NCBI RefSeq assembly: GCF_024166365.1
Contig: NC_064843.1
Span: 62,892,532 to 62,956,531, forward strand
Origin: Elephas maximus indicus
Taxonomy: Eukaryota; Chordata; Mammalia; Proboscidea; Elephantidae
Direction: 5' to 3'
Length of the DNA: 64,000 bases
Below are positions 57,301 to 64,000 of this stretch, piece by piece. Every line of letters begins with the position of its first letter. The stretch's first letter is position 1. The notes beneath the pieces were generated by a model. It was not told the DNA's origin and made no database searches. It saw nothing but the letters and a program-made list of their open reading frames with translations. The position numbers were made by a program, and so were the translations under genes.

Positions 57301-60300
57301 TCTTGTTTGTACAGAGCGCAGTCTGGTCGCTTCTTCCCTGTCATTCTGTCCTTGGTTCACATCACGTTTGTACAGAGCGCAGTCTGATCGCTTCTTCCCT
57401 GTCATTCTGTCCTTGGTTCACATCATGTCTGTACAGAGCGCAGTCTGATCGCTTCTTCCCTGTCATTCTGTTCTTAAAGCCCTTTTGATAGGCTTCTTCT
57501 CCAGTTGCAGATACAGATTGAAGCTCAGTCACATTCCTTTCCTTCTCTCTCAGAGATCCCCACCATCTTGAAATTAGTGCTCATCATTTCCTTCCTTTTT
57601 TTCTGTTTTCATTGCATATGTATGTATCCCCGGCCAGTACCTAATAAGATTTTATTTTATATATTTTAAAACTTTCTTTAAATGGCACACTGTATATATC
57701 CTTCTACAGCTTGCTGTTTTGGCTTAGTGGTATATTTGTGACCGTCCAGTTCTGGTTCTCTGACTCTCACTTGAGTCTGGCTTTTTAGTATGTGGACATG
57801 CCACAGTTTATTAATCCAGCCTCTGCCTGATGGGTGTGTTTTTTCCTAATTAAGTTGACCTGTTATTTTATTTCTTTGTGTTTAACAGCTTTATTGAGAT
57901 AAAATTTACACAGCATTTAAAGTGTACAATTTAATATTTCTTGGTAGGTTTACAGAGTTTTCCGGCTGTCACTACTGTCTGTTTTTTACAACATCTTCAT
58001 CATCCTCAAAAGGAATATCATACCCATTAGCAGTCACTTATGAGTCCCTGGTGGTACAAACAGTTAAGCATTTGACTACAAAAAAAAGGTCGGCGGTCCG
58101 AACCCACCCACGGATACCTTGGAAGAAAGGCCCAGTTACCTGCTTCTGAAAAGTCACAGTTCTACTCTGCGACACATGGGGTCACCACAAGTCGAAAATG
58201 ACTCCACGGCAGCTGGTTTGGTTTGTTTTTCTAGCAATCTCTTCTCATCTGCCCCAGACTGCCTCCACCCGCAGCCTTGAAGCAACCATTAATCCACTGT
58301 CTGCCTCTATAGATTTGTCTATTCTGGATATTTCATGTAAATTAGATTGTATGACATGTAGTCTTTTGTGACTGGTTTCGTTCACATAACCTGTTGCCGT
58401 TGAGTCGATTCTGACTCATAGCGACCCTAAAGGACAGAGTAGAACTGCCCCATAGGGTGTCCAGGGAGTGCCTGGTGGATTCTAGCTGCCAGCCTTTTGG
58501 TGAGCAGCTGTAGCTCTTAACCACGGCACCACCAGACTTTTCTTCTTTCACTTAGCATGATGTTTTTGAGGTTGATCCATGGTATAGCATGTATATGGTA
58601 GACTTTTAAGTTGTTTAAAATTTTTTGCTATTACAAATGATTCTTTTTATGTATTTGGGGATCTGTTACATTTTAAGGGTTTTTTTTTTACTGTTAGCAA
58701 CAGTAAAAACGTGATCTCATTCTTATCTTTTGTTGAAGTTCTGGACAAAAAAGACAAAGGTAATGTTCATTTACAAAAATATAATTGAGTGCCTCAGGAG
58801 TGAGTGAGGTGCAGTCTTTACCTTTTGAAGAATCACAGTGTTGTTGGGTTAGAATGACTAATTATAAATCTGTGGAAGTGCTACAAATGAATATGGAAAA
58901 TTCGGAGGGAACACAGAAGAAGGAGCAGCCAGTTGCTTGGGAGATATGTGTGAAGTGTTGGAAAGATTTCAGCAAATGAGGTTGGCAGGGAGGCAGAAGG
59001 CATTCTGAAAGGAGAAACTGCAAAAGCATTAAGAGATGAAAGAGCATTTTCCAGGGACTTGGGAGAGATTGGGTGAGCTCGAAGGATATTGTGTTAGGAG
59101 AGGAGACTACTACGGGTCCAGGATTATTAGTCTGGACCTGCTGTTGCAACCATTGGAACAGTTAGGCAAGACGGAGACTCTGACAGTATAGAGGGTGGAC
59201 TGGAGACAGGAGTGGTGGGGTAGTCTTATCAGCAGGCTGTTCAGGTCTTTCAGGTGAGAGATGATGGTCATGGTCATAGGGATGAGAAGAGATCAAGTGA
59301 AGAAGCACTTTTTGGGTTAAATTGGCAAGAGTTATTGATTGGGTGGAGCCCTGGCAGCATAATGGTTAAGCACTTGGCTGCTAACCGGAAGGTTGGAAGT
59401 TCGAACCTACCAGTGGCTCCTTGGGAGAAAAGATGGCACACAACAACATTGATTGGGTGGAGAAGAAAAAGAATTCTAAGGTGATTCCATGGTCTCTCAC
59501 TTGGACAGTGAATGATTTGGGAGTTTGATAAATACCATCTACGTAGTCAAGATTAACTTGCTGTATTGGTAGTCATGTATTTTCTGTAGGTAAAACACCT
59601 GCTTCAGTTTGCTTTAAGGAATAAAATAACTTAAGATTTAAAGATTTTGTAAAGTGTTTAAAGATTTTGTAAATTATTTCCAATTCAAGAATGAAACAGA
59701 TTTGTGCTGAGCCTGAAATCTATCATTTTTAGACCTGAACAGTCAAACTATTATTAATTGTCTCTTCCTCATAGCCAAAAGAATGCAATGGTGTGAAGAT
59801 TCCAGTGGATGCCAGCAAACCTAATCCAAATGATGTGGAGTTTGATAACCTGTATTTGGACATGAATGGAATCATCCACCCCTGTACTCATCCTGAAGAC
59901 AAGTACGTACCTGTTCTTGTCAGTGATATCACAAGCTCCAGAAGAAGTACTGTCGTTGTGTTACATTGTTTGCTTGTAATTACAGACCAGCACCAAAAAA
60001 TGAAGATGAAATGATGGTTGCGATTTTTGAGTACATCGACAGACTTTTCAATATTGTAAGACCAAGACGACTTCTCTACATGGCCATAGATGGAGTGGTA
60101 AGTGCTAAAATAATTAACCTAGAAACTTCTGTTTTTGTTTCTGCTGTGTTCCCAGGGTCTAGAATGAAAGTTATCTAAGCAATGAAAAATGTTGACTCTG
60201 GTGAGTTGGAGAAGGAAAGTCTTATCCTTCAATCATTCATTCAAACATCCTTTCAGTGCCTAATTTGTGCCAAGCACTGTGAGATGCCAGTGATGTTAGT

Positions 60301-63300
60301 GACTGCCCATGCCTTTGAAATGCTTAACTGCCAAAGGGAGGGAGACAGATAAATGAGTTTAATCTCATAAGGACTTTATAGACACTAGATAGCATATGCA
60401 GGGTGCTGAGGGAGGTCAGTACTCCTAGGGGAGTCAGGAAATAGAGAAGAGGTGCTTTTTGTCCCATTTTTTTTGAAGGATGAGGAATAATAGGACATTG
60501 GTGGGTAGTGGTGGGGGATGGGTGGGACGAGCATGGGAAAGGGGACCTTCTACATTGTCTCAGACGTGCTAGGCAGATGCAGTTTGTATGCATTTGACCA
60601 AACTGACATGTTTGGGCAGCTACAGATGGTTTGGATTGGAAGGGGTAGTAGAGTGACAACTTGAGGAAGGCCTTACGTGCCACACACGAGAGTTTGGATT
60701 TTATCCTTACGCTCTGAATAGTCATCAAAATGTTTTAAGAGGTGGGTAGCTTACTGACCTATAATAATACCAAATAGGTTATAAATGATCACCAAAGTGT
60801 ATACCAGGGTTTAGGGAGAATTAAGGTAAATCATAACTCAATTTATTTAGCCATATGCAATTAGATTCTTTTAGATGTAATACATGATAGGCACTAATGG
60901 AATGATTTTGAAAATCCAGGCTTTGAGTCCAAGAAGATTAACCTTTCTGTGAGGTTGTATTTACTCAATGAAAAACAGTAGCTACCTGATAACTTGCCAA
61001 GTTGGTTACAGTGAAGTAAAGAATAGAGAGAATAGGAATATGTCTTATTTAGAGTACATTCCAAAACACATTCAGTTAAATTTCTTGAAGAAAGTCTTTA
61101 ACATAATCCAGTATGCCCTTACTGCTAGATGAAGTCTAAGATCTGCATGTTCCTGTGTGCACATACATACATGTACATGTATGTGCACACATATTTTGTT
61201 CAAAGTATAAATATAGATTATAGAACTTGGCACTTGAGAAGGCTGTATTAGATGGTCTCATTGGAAAGGGAACTGTTCAAATGCAAATATGAAACAACTT
61301 AGATGTAGACAGGCTACTTCAGAGCCCTATCCAACCCCAGGCTCAGTTCAGTAACTCAGAACTTGCAGTCAAGTTCACTTCATTCAGGCTTATCCAGTGA
61401 TGTAAGTTACATTTGGTTAGAGTGATTTAAAAGTACTTCTGGTTTAAAAAAAAAAAAAAAAAGTCTCCCTTTTCTAATTGTTGTGCCTTATTGAAAAGAT
61501 AGAGGGGTAATGGTAAACCCTGTTGTGAGAGATACAAAATGGAAGTGTGTTGAGGTCCTGTAGGCCAAGAATAGTAGTTTTCTGTTGCTCTTATGGAAAT
61601 TGTGACAGATTTATTCCCAGTCACTTTTGGAGACCATCCTTCCTTTTAGGTTTGGGACTCTGGGAAGTTCTTCCTGATCCAGGGTTTGGATTATCACATG
61701 CTGGCTGGGTCTTTGATTAAAGTGAGCTTTTCTTCTTGGGTGCCTTGAGCACCATAAACCAGTGGAATGGGTGTTAGGCCACAGGTCTTGCAGTACTAAG
61801 TGCCGTGACTTCGTAGGATGTTTGTCCATTTGATGTGCTACCCATTCACCTAACGGAGCTCAGCGTTTAGCTTTTTGGGTCAAATTTAGGTTCTCAGGAC
61901 CTACTGTGTATCATGAAATGATTATTAAACATACTACTTACCTTCCCTTTAGAGTACCACTATTATAAGATAGACTGACTTAAAGTAATGTGCAGGCAAA
62001 TTTGTAAATATTTTGAGTAGTGTTATCTGAGTATGAAATACATGTTTTCAGGCACCGCGTGCTAAAATGAACCAGCAGCGTTCGAGGAGGTTCAGAGCAT
62101 CAAAAGAAGGAATGGAAGCAGCAGTTGAGAAGCAGCGAGTCAGGGAAGAAATACTGGCAAAAGGTAAAGGAAATACATTTCGAAGTTGCACTTTTGAAAA
62201 GACCTGTTCAGGGGGCGGGTAAGCAACTTTTTCTTAACAAATAGGTGAGAGTTTAATTTAGTGAGGATCCCAGAGTATCCAAGGAAAATGTATGTTCATG
62301 TTCACTGGTGAGGAAAAGCTTTTGATGGCATTCTTCATTCCCATTAATAACCTTGCTCATTTTCAAACTACAGTTACAGGGAAACTTGAGACTAAAAGGA
62401 GGGGATTCTGTTAAAAAGAGCAGCTTCTTAACCGCTTTGAGTGCAAATGCAGCTCTTCAGCTAGCTTTTACATATCAGTAAACTGAAAATACATTGAAGG
62501 TGTTCTGTGGGGGCTGTCACATTTTCCTCACATCAGTCTTGGGACTCTTGTTTCTTGCTTACCCTTAAAACAAAGAGGTGTGTCTGAGCAGACCCAGGAT
62601 GCTTCGATCTGTATTTGCACCTTTCACCACAGCACTCGTACAGTCAATAGGGGTTAAGGAAATGGGCACAGTACCCAGCAGTCCCTCAAAGTTTGTTTTT
62701 TTTTGTGTGGGGAAGGGTCATCTTCTCAGTTCTCCTGATGGGAATATGGGTAGGAACTAAGTCTCAGAGAGGAATGGAGCATCAGGGGATGCCGACTGGG
62801 ACTGGGTTCTCTCCCAGCATGCCTTGTGTGTGAAGCGAGGTGAGAGCATGTAGCGAGGTGATTTGTTTGGCTTTCTCCTATGGAAGGCAATATAATAGGC
62901 CAGGAGAGTCACGATTTATTGGTCCAGGATAACTCTACTTGGCAGATGAAAAAAAAATGCTATTGTGTAGTCAGCTCAGGCCTGTGCTAACAGTAAATTT
63001 TACGTTACTTTAATTTGCTGCAAGTGTGTGAATATATAGCTCCTTAGCCTCAGCTTGTGATTAAGACTAAAACTTGTTTGTATTTATACCACAGTGTCTT
63101 TGATTTTAAGGATGTGCTTTTTCTTGACAACGTTATGAAAAGTATTTGTTTCTTGAGAAGAAACTAATCAGTGATAAAGAGGCAATATAAGGGTTTATAT
63201 CCTTCCCAGTGATCATTTTGTGTTTGGTCATGTAAATCTTTGATAAACTCAGCATTTTAATATCATTTTTCTAAGGTTACTTTATATTAACAATTGTTAT

Positions 63301-63847
63301 GAAAATTAAAACCCTAATCTGTGTTGTGTGTGTGTGCACGCACTGTGGAGGGCATTAGGAAGACCTTCATAATTTTTATATTTTTCATATAACAATATAA
63401 TACCTTTTATGTATATGTATTTTTTGAAAGTCTTGTTAAGGCTTAGTTTACATTTTGGGGGAATGATCTCAATTTACTTAGCGAAAGAGGCAGCAGTTCC
63501 TCAGGTGCCAACGCTTGTGGTTCTTTCCTATTTGAACTCACTGTTGTTGCTCTGGTTTAACGTTGAGTGTTATTCTGCCTCACTGTTTATGGGGAGAACA
63601 ACACATTGCTTCTTTTCTCTAGGTGGCTTTCTTCCTCCAGAAGAAATAAAAGAAAGATTTGACAGTAACTGTATTACACCAGTAAGTAGTCTCACACTTT
63701 GCCAGCTCTTGCTAACTCTTAAATGATACATTAATTTATTTCCTTCTGTCATTTTAGGGAACTGAGTTCATGGACAATCTTGCTAAATGCCTTCGCTATT
63801 ACATAGCTGATCGTTTAAATAATGACCCTGGGTGGAAAAATTTGACA
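41896..63847 (+). CDS. XRN2: XRN2, 5'-3' exoribonuclease 2, exons 1-6 (partial gene)
   Basis: XRN2 is the nuclear 5'-3' exoribonuclease that degrades RNA with a 5' monophosphate. It drives torpedo termination of RNA polymerase II and trims rRNA and snoRNA precursors. Join: 41896-41970, 59775-59902, 59986-60097, 62052-62163, 63623-63681, 63758-63847. These 576 nt encode 192 residues in one unbroken frame, about the first fifth of a roughly 950-residue protein. All belong to the XRN N-terminal nuclease domain. D54 (in YLDMNGIIH) and D103 (in MAIDGV) match metal-binding acids of the family; K110, Q114, R117 and R118 match the 5'-phosphate pocket. All introns are GT-AG. The start has G at -3 and +4. 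Intron phases are 0, 2, 0, 1, 0, 0. The rest of the gene lies right of the window. Confidence 0.98.
42351..43449. other. XRN2 intron 1, start; no feature recognised
   Basis: About 1.1 kb of intron with no recognised repeat. It includes a short local duplication 'catgcttgtttgattgc' (42904-42920 and 42928-42944). Confidence 0.5.
44098..44308 (+). mobile_element. AfroSINE with an inverted tail piece
   Basis: A short minus-strand tail fragment (44098-44126, gcccaaaacaaccaaacttg) is followed by a sense long-subfamily copy (about 44127-44308: 'ctctgggtggtgcatgtgg', 'aaaggcctggcaatctgc'). The flanking 'ttgccaa' occurs at 44091-44097 and 44309-44315. Confidence 0.8.
44416..44616 (+). mobile_element. 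AfroSINE, long subfamily
   Basis: Head 'ggatccctcgtggtgcag', middle block 'gagaaagatgtggcaccc', tail 'gaatcgacatgatgac'. It shares the outer target duplication taatgatgttga (44403-44414 and 44831-44842) with the next copy. Confidence 0.9.
44617..44830 (+). mobile_element. AfroSINE, long subfamily, inserted in the tail of the previous one
   Basis: Head 'ggtccttgagtggcacag', 'aaggcctggcgatctg', tail 'catgaatctgaattgtc' and T-rich end. It belongs to the same diverged type as 44127-44308 (both have 'acaaaggcctggc'). Confidence 0.88.
45001..45209 (+). mobile_element. AfroSINE, long subfamily
   Basis: Begins aggagccctggtggtgtgg and ends 'actaacaacacg'. Short flanking repeat tacata before (44995-45000) and after (45212-45217). 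Confidence 0.9.
45844..45998 (-). mobile_element. AfroSINE
   Basis: Tail 'gtgctgtagagtcgcttcc' to head complement 'ccaccagggtttcc'. Flanked by aggtagtat at 45835-45843 and 45999-46007. Confidence 0.93.
46008..46141 (-). mobile_element. AfroSINE, head truncated
   Basis: Directly follows the previous copy in the same orientation. It runs from 'gtgccttcgagtcgattc' to 'gtagcacttaacc' and lacks about the first 20 bp of the head. Confidence 0.9.
47150..48010 (-). mobile_element. L1 3' UTR tail, type B
   Basis: Inserted in the old L1. It reads as the complement of 14226-14485 at 47160-47440, then continues with an L1 3' UTR body ('ggcaccatccagttcttct', 'gatgtcccgtgaaaccatg') similar to 26520-26820. 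T runs lie at 47406-47424 and 47979-47990. Confidence 0.7.
48334..48500 (-). mobile_element. AfroSINE
   Basis: Well-preserved minus copy (gtgccgtcgagtcgattccg to ccccaggggttcc). Target duplication tacaattactta (48322-48333) and tacagttactta (48501-48512). Confidence 0.95.
49318..49992 (-). mobile_element. L1 3' UTR tail, type A
   Basis: Starts with a T run (49318-49331, the complement of the poly-A tail), 'ggtgaaggtttacagagc', and follows the same order as 13315-14225 up to 'aagtaggatgtagaatatt'. The old L1 resumes after 'tatgccaacc'. Confidence 0.8.
50124..50337 (+). mobile_element. AfroSINE, long subfamily
   Basis: Diverged copy: 'aggagcttgatagcacgg', 'gagaaagatgaggcagtc', tail 'ctagacagtaaatgatttgg'. 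Imperfect target duplication tttatcatcctat (50111-50123) and tttatgatcatat (50338-50350). Confidence 0.88.
52837..52991 (+). mobile_element. AfroSINE, short subfamily
   Basis: 'aaccccggtggcgtagtgg' to 'acaatggcactgggttttc'. Target duplication tgtgttgagtaga (52824-52836) and tgtgctgagtaga (52992-53004), one mismatch. Confidence 0.94.
53006..53665. other. XRN2 intron 1 interval, no feature recognised
   Basis: About 660 bp. Short minus-strand frame at 53351-53626 has no recognisable motif. No repeat family identified. Confidence 0.45.
53670..53910 (+). repeat. MIR SINE remnant
   Basis: 'gccatgtaccaggtactgc', 'cataacagccacacgacg', 'tattacaaatgaggaaagtg' and 'cggtcattcagctgatta' follow the MIR order in sense. 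A (CTC/TTA)-rich stretch at 53770-53820 interrupts it. Confidence 0.8.
54032..54228 (-). mobile_element. AfroSINE, long subfamily
   Basis: Tail 'tgttgttgggttctgccgag', middle 'ctaatctttatggaagcag', head complement 'gtgccaccagggctcc'. Target duplication attacgtatgtgt (54019-54031) and attatgtatgtat (54229-54241). Confidence 0.95.
54405..56100 (-). mobile_element. Old L1 3' part, host of a minisatellite
   Basis: Complementary L1M-type 3' UTR (54410-54720: 'tgctgctttattgaagtat', 'taaagtgtacaaatttaat', 'ccactggtttgctttctg') continues into the ORF2 end (55855-56085: 'tatgtattcaccagttgatg', 'gttgtaccattttatattcc'). The minisatellite lies where the L1 normally reads like 'gtattccattgtatggatat' and 'accacattttgtttatcc', showing that the repeat unit comes from the L1 itself. 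Confidence 0.78.
54757..55868. repeat. 38-bp minisatellite, about 29 copies
   Basis: Unit: 'acatttcatttggacagtaa' then 'tacgtgatggggtatacc', 38 bp. Starts 38 bp apart are seen at 54981, 55019, 55057 and onwards. The centre (about 54945-55640) is nearly perfect, with a shared G variant (ccacgtttcat) in two adjacent copies near 55286 and 55324. Both edges carry older variants (atttta for atttca, atatg for atacg) and length variants of 35-41 bp. The unit length is not divisible by three, so frames through it rotate; the minus-strand frames at 54726-54944 and 55632-55817 are a by-product. Confidence 0.97.
56195..56285 (-). repeat. MIR SINE remnant
   Basis: Minus orientation: 'tgcctcagtttcttcaattg', 'taaaatgggagcattaata', 'cacctcatagggag'. 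Confidence 0.75.
56465..56625. mobile_element. Ancient hAT-like DNA transposon fragment
   Basis: 'tttttgtaaataaagtttta', 'ttggagcacagccacatcc', 'ttgtttatggctgctttt' and 'gaaatgtttactatctggcc' match a common mammalian non-autonomous element with a CAGGGGTC-type terminus. Both termini are poorly preserved. Confidence 0.6.
56870..57473. repeat. 58/61-bp minisatellite, 10 copies
   Basis: Unit beginning 'ttggttcacatcatgtttg', then 'tacagagcgcagtctgatcg', then 'cttcttccctgtcattctgt'. Copies start at 56870, 56928, 56986, 57047, 57108, 57169, 57230, 57291, 57352 and 57413. The first two are 58 bp (lacking one TTC); the rest are 61 bp. Variants include gcgcag/gtgcag, atcgct/atcact and catcatg/catcttg. 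Confidence 0.97.
58040..58231 (+). mobile_element. AfroSINE, long-subfamily variant
   Basis: 'tgagtccctggtggtacaaa', 'aaaaggtcggcggtccgaac', 'gaagaaaggcccagttacc', tail 'caagtcgaaaatgactccac'. Probable target duplication tagcagtcactt (58028-58039) and tagcaatctctt (58232-58243). Confidence 0.88.
58390..58537 (-). mobile_element. AfroSINE, short subfamily
   Basis: 'acctgttgccgttgagtcg' to 'cacggcaccaccagac'. Lies 160 bp from an opposite-strand copy. Confidence 0.92.
58630..59333. other. XRN2 intron 1 interval, no feature recognised
   Basis: About 700 bp. Frames at 58785-58979 and 58862-59149 have no recognisable domain. No repeat family identified. Confidence 0.45.
59347..59447 (+). mobile_element. 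Short AfroSINE with an internal deletion
   Basis: Head 'agccctggcagcataatgg', B-box-like 'gttcgaacctacc', then 'gagaaaagatggcacac' running straight into aacaac. Perfect 13-bp target duplication attgattgggtgg at 59334-59346 and 59448-59460. Only about 100 bp long. Confidence 0.93.
59775..59902 (+). CDS. XRN2: XRN2 exon 2
   Basis: 128 nt after the acceptor cctcatag. It encodes residues 26-67 plus two bases of K68, including [19 protein letters not shown] with the metal-binding D54. The donor is gtacgt, so K68 (aa|a) is split over the intron (phase 2). Confidence 0.98.
59986..60097 (+). CDS. XRN2: XRN2 exon 3
   Basis: 112 nt after the acceptor taattacag. It completes K68 and encodes residues 69-105 ([20 protein letters not shown] onward to MAIDGV), ending with the metal-site D103. 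Donor gtaagt, phase 0. The intron before it is 83 nt and not a multiple of three, so retention would shift the frame. Confidence 0.98.
60225..60775 (-). mobile_element. Ancient L2-like repeat in intron 3
   Basis: 'caatcattcattcaaacatc', 'agtgcctaatttgtgccaag' and 'cactgtgagatgcc' are the complement of an L2-type 3' end. The following part to 60775 ('gagtttggattttatcc', 'atgttttaagaggtgggtag') looks like the same or a companion old repeat. Family uncertain. Confidence 0.45.
60776..62051. other. XRN2 intron 3, remainder
   Basis: No exon or clear repeat, apart from an A run at 61446-61462 and the alternating pyrimidine-purine palindrome at 61154-61194. Confidence 0.5.
61154..61194. repeat. 41-nt alternating pyrimidine-purine, near-palindromic tract
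   Basis: Every base from 61154 to 61194 alternates pyrimidine and purine (tgtgtgcacatacatacatg, then tacatgtatgtgcacacat). The core 61155-61190 is a nearly perfect inverted repeat with gtgtgcacatacat/atgtatgtgcacac arms. Candidate for Z-DNA or cruciform; in RNA it would form a hairpin. Confidence 0.85.
62052..62163 (+). CDS. XRN2: XRN2 exon 4
   Basis: 112 nt after tgttttcag. It encodes residues 106-142 ([20 protein letters not shown] onward to EEILAK) plus the first base of G143. K110, Q114, R117 and R118 form the basic pocket for the 5' phosphate in the family. Donor gtaaag, phase 1. Confidence 0.98.
62164..63622. other. XRN2 intron 4, no feature recognised
   Basis: 1,459 nt, single-copy in appearance. 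A short (TG)n stretch lies at about 63320-63336. No exon or identifiable repeat. Confidence 0.5.
63623..63681 (+). CDS. XRN2: XRN2 exon 5
   Basis: 59 nt after ttttctctag. It completes G143 and encodes residues 144-162 ([19 protein letters not shown]). Donor gtaagt, phase 0. Confidence 0.98.
63758..63847 (+). CDS. XRN2: XRN2 exon 6
   Basis: 90 nt after a 76-nt intron (acceptor gtcattttag). It encodes residues 163-192 ([20 protein letters not shown] onward to GWKNLT). Donor gtaagt, phase 0. The next exon, expected to carry the next active-site acids, lies beyond 64000. Confidence 0.98.
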
Positions 63848-64000
63848 GTAAGTTTCACATTTTGGTACTTCAAAAAGATTAGGTGATCATTTGAGGCTGT
63901 ACTTTGATATGACTGGTCGGTATTTATCCTTCTTTTTCTCCATAAAATGCTAGCTGACTGTCAAAGGAAAGAGAAGTTTCCAGGGTTTTTGGAAATGGAG

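Larger units (their letters stand above)
57585..58620 (-). mobile_element. Old L1 3' UTR and ORF2 end, split by AfroSINEs
   Basis: 'taacagctttattgagata', 'aaagtgtacaatttaatat', 'gatttgtctattctggatat', 'ttagcatgatgtttttgagg' and 'atccatggtatagcatgta' are the complement of an old L1 3' end. Two SINEs (58040-58231, 58390-58537) interrupt it. The left part 57585-57870 is less certain. Confidence 0.65.

Noticed and set aside
56870-57488. Regular repeats considered as a CRISPR array
   Set aside because: Units are contiguous with no spacers, vary by substitution, and lie in a mammalian intron.
59793-60014. A 73-codon frame across XRN2 exon 2 and intron 2
   Set aside because: It is the exon 2 frame reading through an intron with clear GT-AG borders; the exon 3 frame continues the conserved protein only after splicing.
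63409-63726. 105-codon plus-strand frame containing exon 5
   Set aside because: Only the part 63623-63681 in this frame is XRN2; the flanks are intron with consensus splice sites.

Overview
This window is mammalian nuclear DNA. It looks afrotherian, most likely elephant or another paenungulate. Evidence: about twenty copies of a tRNA-headed SINE of the AfroSINE type on both strands (head GGAGCCCTGGTGG, tail GTCGAGTCGATTCCGACTCATAG on the complement), several BovB-like RTE retrotransposons that end in the same tail, many L1 copies, and MaLR-like LTR elements. The one host gene I can support is the 5' part of XRN2, the nuclear 5'-3' exoribonuclease. No bacterial operons, CRISPR arrays or viral genomes are present, and no new multigene system is visible.

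Positions 1-41,490 are intergenic and almost all transposon-derived. From left to right: a minus-strand L1 inserted in an RTE (1-6,976); a second minus-strand RTE (7,268-9,460); scattered SINEs, old L1 pieces, a hAT-like element and head-to-head L1 tails (9,575-17,523); an RTE inserted in an AfroSINE inside an old L1 (18,290-20,923); an RTE inside an LTR-like stretch (21,421-23,560); a solo LTR (24,789-25,183); a compound nest at 25,474-37,228, in which a minus-strand MaLR-like provirus holds a 7.5 kb L1 and a plus-strand provirus of the same family; single-copy-looking DNA (37,229-38,984); and another RTE (38,985-40,833).

XRN2 starts in a CpG island (about 41,490-42,350) with its ATG at 41,896. 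Six coding exons (75, 128, 112, 112, 59 and 90 nt) join without a frame break into 192 N-terminal residues. They include the first acidic active-site residues (D54, D103) and the basic pocket that reads the 5' phosphate (K110, Q114, R117, R118). The gene continues past the window end. Intron 1 (17.8 kb) holds an old L1 broken up by at least ten later insertions, a 38-bp minisatellite that grew inside an L1 segment, and a 58/61-bp minisatellite. Introns 2 and 5 are only 83 and 76 nt.

The remaining long reading frames are decayed L1 or RTE reverse transcriptase and endonuclease pieces or chance frames. Repeat boundaries were read by eye from target-site duplications and copy-to-copy comparison in the window. 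Subfamily names would need a repeat library.
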